A stretch of 12,138 nucleotides of DNA. Source: Clostridiales bacterium. Its GTDB lineage: Bacteria > Bacillota > Clostridia > Saccharofermentanales > Saccharofermentanaceae. Made by a program: the position numbers and the translations under genes. How positions within the stretch are numbered: position 1 is the first letter of the stretch; every line of letters starts with the position of its first letter. Below the pieces are notes generated by a model. It saw only the letters and a program-made list of their open reading frames with translations, was not told the DNA's origin and made no database searches. This document shows, one piece after another, positions 6,726 through 12,138 of the stretch. The stretch is taken from positions 1 through 12,138 of the forward strand of contig JAGAFH010000114.1 of assembly GCA_017612755.1 (NCBI GenBank), given 5' to 3'.

Positions 6726-7292
6726 TCAACCTTTACTAAAGAATGTTAACATTGTAAGGCCGTAAGAACAAGAACGGTTGAATTGCAAGTTTATTACATC
6801 TGTGTCAAAAGGCAGTTCCGAGGAGTGTTCAGCGATGATGATGCCACCCTCTTTAAGGACGTTCTTCTCCCCCAGGAATTCCCCGATCTCACAAAGGGAT
6901 CTGTGGGCGATCCTGTAAGGGGGATCTAGGAAGATGACGTCAAATCTCCTGCCCTCTTCGTAGAGACTCTCCAGGGCCGCCAGATGATTAGTCTTAAGGA
7001 CGGTGAAACGGTCATCTTTTTCCGCATGGATCTTCTCCAGATTCTTTCTTATAACAGACACCGCCCGGCCGTCCTTTTCCACCATGACGGCGCTGTTGGC
7101 ACCTCTGCTCACCGCTTCGATCCCGATGCCTCCCGTACCTGAAAAAAGGTCCAGTACATCAGCGCCGGCTATCCTTGTCTGGATGATCGAAAAGAGGGCC
7201 TCCTTCACCTTATCGGTGGTAGGTCTGGTGTTATCTCCTTTGGGAGCAAGAAGTATAGCTCCCCGAAATTCTCCTGATACTACTCTCGGCAT
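6726..7292 (-). CDS. rsmD: 16S rRNA (guanine(966)-N2)-methyltransferase RsmD
   Basis: RsmD methylates G966 of 16S rRNA using SAM. The 188-residue protein begins with the family pattern VVSGEFRG and NTRPTTDKVKEALFSII (21-37). It has the SAM-binding loop DLFSGTGGIGIEA (48-60), acidic E72-K-D at the end of the next strand, the N2-methyltransferase catalytic motif DPPY (123-126), and a C-terminal YGLTMLTFF stretch (177-185). The start lies one base past the recG stop, with GGAG about ten bases upstream inside the recG end, so the two genes are likely co-translated. The length is normal and nothing is missing. Confidence 0.96.
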   Translation of the reverse strand: MPRVVSGEFRGAILLAPKGDNTRPTTDKVKEALFSIIQTRIAGADVLDLFSGTGGIGIEAVSRGANSAVMVEKDGRAVSVIRKNLEKIHAEKDDRFTVLKTNHLAALESLYEEGRRFDVIFLDPPYRIAHRSLCEIGEFLGEKNVLKEGGIIIAEHSSELPFDTDVINLQFNRSCSYGLTMLTFFSKG

Positions 7293-7293
7293 T

Positions 7294-9432
7294 TCAAAGA
7301 TTCTCCATCTTGTTTCTAAATCTTAAGTCGAACATATACTTTATGGAATCGAAAAGATCCGTTGCTTCCCAGCCGCCCTTTTCGAATATATCGTTGACCT
7401 CGTCGCAGGCCTTCCTGGCGATGGGCGCATCCGTAAAGAGGTTGGCAGCCCGAAGCTGGGGGATACCGTGCTGTCTGGTGCCGAAAAGGTCACCGGGACC
7501 TCTGAGTTCCAGATCCTTTCCGGCCAGTTCGAAACCGTCAGAACATTCGCACATGAGCTTCATCCTCTGAAGGGCCACTTCCGTCCTGCTGTTAGATGCC
7601 AGGATACAGTAGGACTGCTTGTCTCCCCTTCCGATCCTTCCTCGCAGCTGGTGAAGAGTGGAAAGGCCGAACCTCTCCGCATCCATTACCACCATCAGGG
7701 TGGCATTAGGGTTATTTACACCTACTTCTATTACCGTGGTGGAAACGAGGATCTTTGTCTCGCCTGCCAGGAATCTCTCCATGACGTCGATCTTTTCCTT
7801 TTCCTTCATGGAGCCGTAAAGCATCTCCGTCTTAAACTCATCTGCCACTCCGTGATCCTTCAGTCTCTTTGCCATGGTCTTGACGCTGACAAAATCCTTC
7901 ACGTCGCTTTCCGTATCATTTACCTCGTCCCACATAAAGCCGTCGCTCTCATCATCGATCCTGGAACAGACGATATATACCTGCTCCCCGTTTCTGAGCT
8001 TGGCCTTAAGAGCCCTGTAAAGGTCGTCGGAATCCGTGGCAGGAAGGAAGTTGGTCTTTATCTCTTTTCTTCCTTTGGGCTTCTGTTTGATGACGCTGGT
8101 GTCCATATCCCCGTATATGACCATGGCCAGTGTCCGGGGAATCGGAGTAGCAGTCATGACGAGATTATGGACCCTGTTTATATCCTCATCTTCCCTTCTG
8201 CTGATAAGAAGTTTCTCTCTCTGCTTTACGCCGAACCTGTGCTGCTCGTCTGCTATGACTAAAGCCAGGTCATTAAAGCTTACATCGTCTGATAAGACTG
8301 CATGGGTACCGATGATGACAGAGGCCTCATTGGTCTTAAGCTGTTCCTTTATCTCCTTTTTGAGGGATGCTTTTGTCTTCCCCAGAAGAAGGACTACATT
8401 GATCCCGCTTCCTTCGAGAAGCTTTCCGGCTGAATCGTAGTGCTGTTTTGCAAGGACTGACGTGGGAGCCAGAAGTACTGACTGTTTTCCCATGATGGCA
8501 GTCATGGCCATGGAAAGGATGGCCACCGCCGTCTTACCGGATCCTACATCTCCCTGGACCAGTCTGTTCATGGGCTTTGATGTCATAAGATCGGTCTGTA
8601 TCTCCCGGAGGGCATTTTTCTGGTCATCCGTAAGTTCGAATCCGAGATTTCCCAGGACTTTTTTCCATCTGGTCTTTGCATCCTGTGTCATCTTATCTGA
8701 TCTTGGTACGACTATTGGAGCCCTGTCATCCTTTTCCTCTCCCTGAAGGAAATTTTTGATACCGATACCTAAGAGGATCAGTTCTTCATAGGCTATCCTT
8801 CTTCTGCCCCTAGAGGCTTCTTCCAGGCTTTCCGGAAAGTGGACCATCCTGTATGCTTCAGATGCCCCGGGAAGTCCTTCCTGCTTTACTATCTTTTCCG
8901 GAACGATATCTCTGAGCTGGCCTGAGACAAGTTCCAGGGCAGTCTTTATCCATCTTGATAGCTGGGCGGAAGTGATGCCTGAGGTCTGGTGATATACAGG
9001 TCTTATGAGAGGCATATTCTCTGCCGTCTCATCTTTTTCGATGAAAGGATTTACTATCTGGGGCCTTCCTCCGAAGGAGTTGACCATACCGTGGACAAAA
9101 CACCTGTCGCCTCTCTGGAACTTCTTAAGGATATAAGGAGCGTTAAAGAAACTGAGCTTTATCCTGCCTGCTCCGTCACTTACGAAGAAAGACACGGGTG
9201 AGGTCGCTTTATAGCCCTGCTTTTGGGGAGCACTGGAGACGGTGGCATAAAAGGAAATCTCCTGGCCTTCCACGCAGGAAGCGATATCTGATACTTTAGA
9301 CCAGTCGTTATATCTGAAGGGCAGGAAGCTTATAAGATCGTAGACGGTAAAGATCTCCAGCCTTTCAAGCCTGGTGGCAGCCACATCACCTATTCCGTAT
9401 AAAACGTTTACCGGATCTTCCAGCCTGATCAT
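7294..9432 (-). CDS. recG: ATP-dependent DNA helicase RecG
   Basis: RecG remodels stalled replication forks and branch-migrates recombination intermediates. The protein has 712 residues, a little longer than typical. It has an N-terminal wedge/OB domain (about 55-135, with VHGMVNSFGGRPQIVNP at 113-129), Walker A GDVGSGKT (294-301), motif II DEQH (395-398), TATPIPRT (427-434), and motif VI QLRGRIGRG (595-603). The RecG-specific C-terminal region GPGDLFGTRQHG (645-656) is present. Between the CSRIDDES strand (489-496) and AKRL (521-524) there is an acidic insertion of about 16 residues compared with E. coli RecG as I recall it. Its ATG overlaps the nth stop as ATGA, with AGAGGA seven bases upstream. 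Confidence 0.97.
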   Translation of the reverse strand: MIRLEDPVNVLYGIGDVAATRLERLEIFTVYDLISFLPFRYNDWSKVSDIASCVEGQEISFYATVSSAPQKQGYKATSPVSFFVSDGAGRIKLSFFNAPYILKKFQRGDRCFVHGMVNSFGGRPQIVNPFIEKDETAENMPLIRPVYHQTSGITSAQLSRWIKTALELVSGQLRDIVPEKIVKQEGLPGASEAYRMVHFPESLEEASRGRRRIAYEELILLGIGIKNFLQGEEKDDRAPIVVPRSDKMTQDAKTRWKKVLGNLGFELTDDQKNALREIQTDLMTSKPMNRLVQGDVGSGKTAVAILSMAMTAIMGKQSVLLAPTSVLAKQHYDSAGKLLEGSGINVVLLLGKTKASLKKEIKEQLKTNEASVIIGTHAVLSDDVSFNDLALVIADEQHRFGVKQREKLLISRREDEDINRVHNLVMTATPIPRTLAMVIYGDMDTSVIKQKPKGRKEIKTNFLPATDSDDLYRALKAKLRNGEQVYIVCSRIDDESDGFMWDEVNDTESDVKDFVSVKTMAKRLKDHGVADEFKTEMLYGSMKEKEKIDVMERFLAGETKILVSTTVIEVGVNNPNATLMVVMDAERFGLSTLHQLRGRIGRGDKQSYCILASNSRTEVALQRMKLMCECSDGFELAGKDLELRGPGDLFGTRQHGIPQLRAANLFTDAPIARKACDEVNDIFEKGGWEATDLFDSIKYMFDLRFRNKMENL

Positions 9433-10067
9433 TTCTTTATCCTCTTTTTGCAGAAATCTGTCAGTGGGCAGATATCACACTTGGGATTTCTGGCGTCGCA
9501 ATAGGACCTTCCCAGATCCACAGCTTTGTGGCCCAGGGATATCCAGGTCTCCTCGGGGAACACCTTGTTAAGATCCGCTTCCACTTTGATGGGATCATCG
9601 TTATCTGTTATGCCGATCCTCTTCATCACTCTTTTACAATGGGTGTCAACTACTATGGCCGGGATCTGGTAGATCTCTCCCACAATAAGGTTGGCGATCT
9701 TTTTTCCCACTCCGGGACACTTCATGAGTTCATTTATATCTGTAGGGACTTTTCCTCCCCATTCATTTACGAAGAGCTTTGAAAATTCACTGACTGATCT
9801 TGATTTGGCCTTATGAAGACCACAGGGACGTATTATCTCCCCTATCTCCTCTTCTGAAGCTTCAGAAAGCCCTTTCATATCAGGATACTTTCCGAAAAGA
9901 TCCCGGCAGGTAAGGTTTACCCTGGTATCTGTGCACTGGGCAGATAAGATTCCTCTTATGGCCAGCCTTTCAGGCGTGTCATTATCAAGGGTACACTCTG
10001 ATTCCGGAAAAGCTTCGCAGAGCGCATCCCAGGTAAGGGAGGCAAGTTGTTTTCTTGAGGTCCTCAT
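9429..10067 (-). CDS. nth: Endonuclease III (DNA glycosylase/AP lyase)
   Basis: Nth removes oxidised pyrimidines and cleaves the abasic site in base-excision repair. The 212-residue protein has ILSAQCTD (40-47), the helix-hairpin-helix CPGVGKKIANLI (117-128) with K123 matching the catalytic lysine, and VVDTH (139-143) with D141 matching the catalytic aspartate. The C-terminal 4Fe-4S loop has the canonical spacing C190-x6-C197-x2-C200-x5-C206. All key residues are present. It overlaps both neighbours by 4 bases: its ATG lies in the histidine kinase stop (ATGA), with GGAG five bases before it, and its own TGA overlaps the recG start. Translation coupling to a sensor kinase is an unusual setting for this enzyme. 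Confidence 0.96.
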   Translation of the reverse strand: MRTSRKQLASLTWDALCEAFPESECTLDNDTPERLAIRGILSAQCTDTRVNLTCRDLFGKYPDMKGLSEASEEEIGEIIRPCGLHKAKSRSVSEFSKLFVNEWGGKVPTDINELMKCPGVGKKIANLIVGEIYQIPAIVVDTHCKRVMKRIGITDNDDPIKVEADLNKVFPEETWISLGHKAVDLGRSYCDARNPKCDICPLTDFCKKRIKK

Positions 10068-11566
10068 TTCTTCTCCACGGGAGGATAAGGGAAAGTAAAT
10101 GTAAATCTTGCTCCTCCCAGCTTCTCGCTCTCGTCGACGAAGATGCTCTGTCCGTGTCCTGCCAGGATCTGCTTACAGATATAAAGTCCGAGGCCGAAAC
10201 CTTCCACTTTTCTGGAAGGATCACCCTTATAGAAGCTCTCGAAAATACGGGTACGCTTCTCAGGTTCAACGCCGGGGCCGGAATCTTCCACCGTCAGGAC
10301 GATCTTTTTCTCCTTATCATCTGATGCTGCGCCTACATTTATCTTTCCGCTCTGAGGCGTGAACTTTATTGCGTTTGTAACAATGTTAATCAGCACTCTG
10401 CAGAGAAGCTGGCTGTCTCCATAGGCCATGGGAGAAGTCAGCTGATCAAGTTCAGTCGTAAGAGTTATATTCTTCTCGCTGAGCTGGGGCTGGAGGTTCT
10501 CGGAGATATCCTCGATGACTTCTTTTACGTTAAAACTCTCCATCATCTCAGGATCCACATGGGAAAGAGACGATGCTTCCGTCATGGAAACGATAAGCTT
10601 TCTGATCCGGTCAACTTCCTGCTTGATCATAAGAAGATACTTCTCACTGTTCTCAGGAGGGATAGTTCCGTCCAGCATGGCTGTGATAAAGCCGTTTATG
10701 GATGTAAGTGGCGTCCTTATGTCATGGGCGATACTGGAGATAAAGACATTTCTGTCCTTTTCCTGGTTTTCAAGAGCCTCCGTCATGGTATTTACTGCCC
10801 GGGCCAGTTCTGCGATGTCTGAAGATACGGTAATGGATGAGAAATCATCATCCTTTGTATACTTTTCGGGGACACGGACTGAATAATCTCCGCCTGTTAC
10901 CTTGGTAGTAACCTTGGATATCTCTCTGACAGGCTTTACAGTAAGGCCGACAAATCCTATGAAGAGAGCAACGGCTGCCAGCATGGATACGGCTGCAGGA
11001 AGAAGGATAACGGAAATATATTCCTGGTTGATCTCATTGATAAGGAATGAGTCTGCCACAAAGGAATACATGGAAGTACCCTCGATCTTTACGCAGCTCA
11101 TGGAATAGTAAAAGTCTGTATTTCTGTCTGAAATGGTTGACTGGCTCTCCGATGAGTTCCGGACAAGGGACAGGGCAGTCTCATCTGCCAGGTAGTCTCC
11201 CTGGACATCAGGAATGGAACAATAATAGATATAGCCGTTTTCACCCACAATATAGATATCGCCGTTCTCTGAATAGATATCAGACTTAACGTACATATTG
11301 ATACTCTTATTGAGGCCCTCGATCTCATAGAAAGGCGCATCTTCTGAAAAAGCATCAGGATAGTCACCGGCGATATTCTGGATATCGGACGCCACATAAC
11401 GGCAGGTCTGTTCCGTATGGGAAACACATTCATAGATCTTCTGGTTGAACATGTTTTCATATGAAAGAAAAAGAAGCACAGCAAATACTATTACTGTGCT
11501 GATTATCAGGAAAGTATTTAGAAATACGGCAAAACTTGCCGATACGTTCTTTTTTCTAATCGGCAT
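10064..11566 (-). CDS. Membrane sensor histidine kinase (HAMP-HisKA-HATPase)
   Basis: The 500-residue kinase has a short cytoplasmic N-terminus, membrane helix 1 (about 12-35), an extracellular sensing region (36-183) of dCache/PAS-like character, and membrane helix 2 (184-209). A HAMP segment starts at VKPV (210-213). In HisKA the phospho-acceptor is H281 in SSIAHDIRTPLTSI (277-290). The ATPase domain has the N box NIVTNAIKF (394-402), G1 DSGPG (428-432), F box FESFYKGD (442-449) and G2 GFGLGL (456-461). All are intact, so it should be active. The ligand cannot be told from sequence. It follows the response regulator after 20 bases, with AAGGAA upstream of the ATG, and its stop overlaps nth. 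The pair is a classic two-component system. Confidence 0.96.
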   Translation of the reverse strand: MPIRKKNVSASFAVFLNTFLIISTVIVFAVLLFLSYENMFNQKIYECVSHTEQTCRYVASDIQNIAGDYPDAFSEDAPFYEIEGLNKSINMYVKSDIYSENGDIYIVGENGYIYYCSIPDVQGDYLADETALSLVRNSSESQSTISDRNTDFYYSMSCVKIEGTSMYSFVADSFLINEINQEYISVILLPAAVSMLAAVALFIGFVGLTVKPVREISKVTTKVTGGDYSVRVPEKYTKDDDFSSITVSSDIAELARAVNTMTEALENQEKDRNVFISSIAHDIRTPLTSINGFITAMLDGTIPPENSEKYLLMIKQEVDRIRKLIVSMTEASSLSHVDPEMMESFNVKEVIEDISENLQPQLSEKNITLTTELDQLTSPMAYGDSQLLCRVLINIVTNAIKFTPQSGKINVGAASDDKEKKIVLTVEDSGPGVEPEKRTRIFESFYKGDPSRKVEGFGLGLYICKQILAGHGQSIFVDESEKLGGARFTFTFPYPPVEKK

Positions 11567-11586
11567 AGGCCCGTTCCTTTTTATCC

Positions 11587-12138
11587 TTATTTAGTCTCGA
11601 ACTTATAACCTTTGCTCCAGACTGTCTTTATACACCAGTTCTGTTCCCTGTCGGGATTCTCGATCTTCTCCCTGATCCTCTTGACGTGTACATCGACGGT
11701 CCTGGACTCTCCGTAGAAATCGTAACCCCATACATTCTCCAGGAGCTGCTCTCTGGTGAAAACACGGTTGGGATTGGAAGCAAGGAAGAAGAGAAGTTCC
11801 AGTTCCTTGGGAGGCATATATATCTCCTCGCCGTCAACTGTAACTACATACTTTACCTTGTCTACGGAAAAACCGGGATAAGTAATGATCTCCTGGGACT
11901 CGGGAGCCGAACCCTCATCTGAGGATTCAGAAGCTGAATCCTGTCTCTCAGTCCTGCGGAGAACAGCCTTGACCCTGGCAAGGAGTTCCTTGGGTTCAAA
12001 AGGCTTGGGTACAAAATCGTCTGCGCCAAGTTCAAGACCCACGATCTTATCGAGGGTATCTGTCCTTGCGGTGAGCATTATGATGGGAACATTTGAGGTC
12101 TTTCTGATCTCACGGCAGATATCATTTCCGTCCATGCC
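11587..12138 (-). CDS. OmpR/PhoB-type response regulator (5' end outside window)
   Basis: Only the last 183 residues are in the window; the frame is open to the right edge, so the apparent ATG at 12135 is internal (the MDG of the receiver). The visible part has the receiver's conserved T23 (MLTAR, window numbering) and K45 (VPKPF). The phospho-accepting aspartate should lie just beyond the edge. A Ser/Glu-rich linker (about 66-82) joins it to a winged-helix DNA-binding domain (about 85-182) with MPPKELELLFFL, NRVFTREQLLENVWG and the recognition helix SRTVDVHVKRIREKI. It is the partner of the kinase 20 bases downstream and presumably controls this operon or others; no binding repeats could be identified. 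Confidence 0.95.
   Translation of the reverse strand, partial: GMDGNDICREIRKTSNVPIIMLTARTDTLDKIVGLELGADDFVPKPFEPKELLARVKAVLRRTERQDSASESSDEGSAPESQEIITYPGFSVDKVKYVVTVDGEEIYMPPKELELLFFLASNPNRVFTREQLLENVWGYDFYGESRTVDVHVKRIREKIENPDREQNWCIKTVWSKGYKFETK

Noticed and set aside
7468..8262. A 264-codon open frame on the plus strand inside recG
   Set aside because: It is antisense to conserved RecG helicase motifs, and its translation shows no recognisable domain.

Overview
The window is a chromosomal segment of a moderate-GC Gram-positive anaerobe. It is probably a member of the Clostridia, most likely near the Lachnospiraceae. This is an inference from protein style, AGGAGG-type ribosome sites, the recG-rsmD-coaD gene order, and the mix of oxygen-sensitive Fe-S proteins (a radical-SAM HemW-like protein and a ferredoxin-tailed aldo/keto reductase). 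Every gene I can support lies on the minus strand, so the text below follows transcription from high to low coordinates.

Region A (12138 to 5641) is one tightly packed run. It encodes an OmpR-type response regulator (cut by the window edge), a membrane sensor histidine kinase, endonuclease III (nth), the RecG helicase, the RsmD 16S rRNA methyltransferase, phosphopantetheine adenylyltransferase (coaD) and a small coiled-coil protein. The gaps are 20, -4, -4, 1, 19 and 3 bases, so this looks like a single operon. It ends at a clear Rho-independent terminator (5648-5672). It joins signal sensing with DNA repair, ribosome modification and CoA synthesis.

Region B (5640 to about 1426) starts at an extended -10 promoter immediately after that terminator. 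Its first two genes form the most interesting part of the window: an OLD/ABC-like AAA ATPase with a degenerate Walker B and signature motif, and a DUF4276 protein with TOPRIM-like acidic motifs. They are 3 bases apart. The DUF4276 gene overlaps the start of hemW by one base, and hemW is followed by an aldo/keto reductase with two C-terminal 4Fe-4S motifs. The ATPase/DUF4276 pair resembles two-gene ATPase plus TOPRIM-nuclease defence modules, but here it sits at the head of a metabolic operon.

Region C (1413 to 1) holds a good sigma-A type promoter and the first 450 codons of a seven-helix membrane protein with a PAS-like region and an HD-GYP domain. It is a probable cyclic-di-GMP phosphodiesterase or signalling protein, cut by the left window edge.

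No stretch over 300 bases lacks a gene; the largest gaps are 88, 75 and 52 bases. I found no tRNA, rRNA, CRISPR array, insertion sequence or long repeat.
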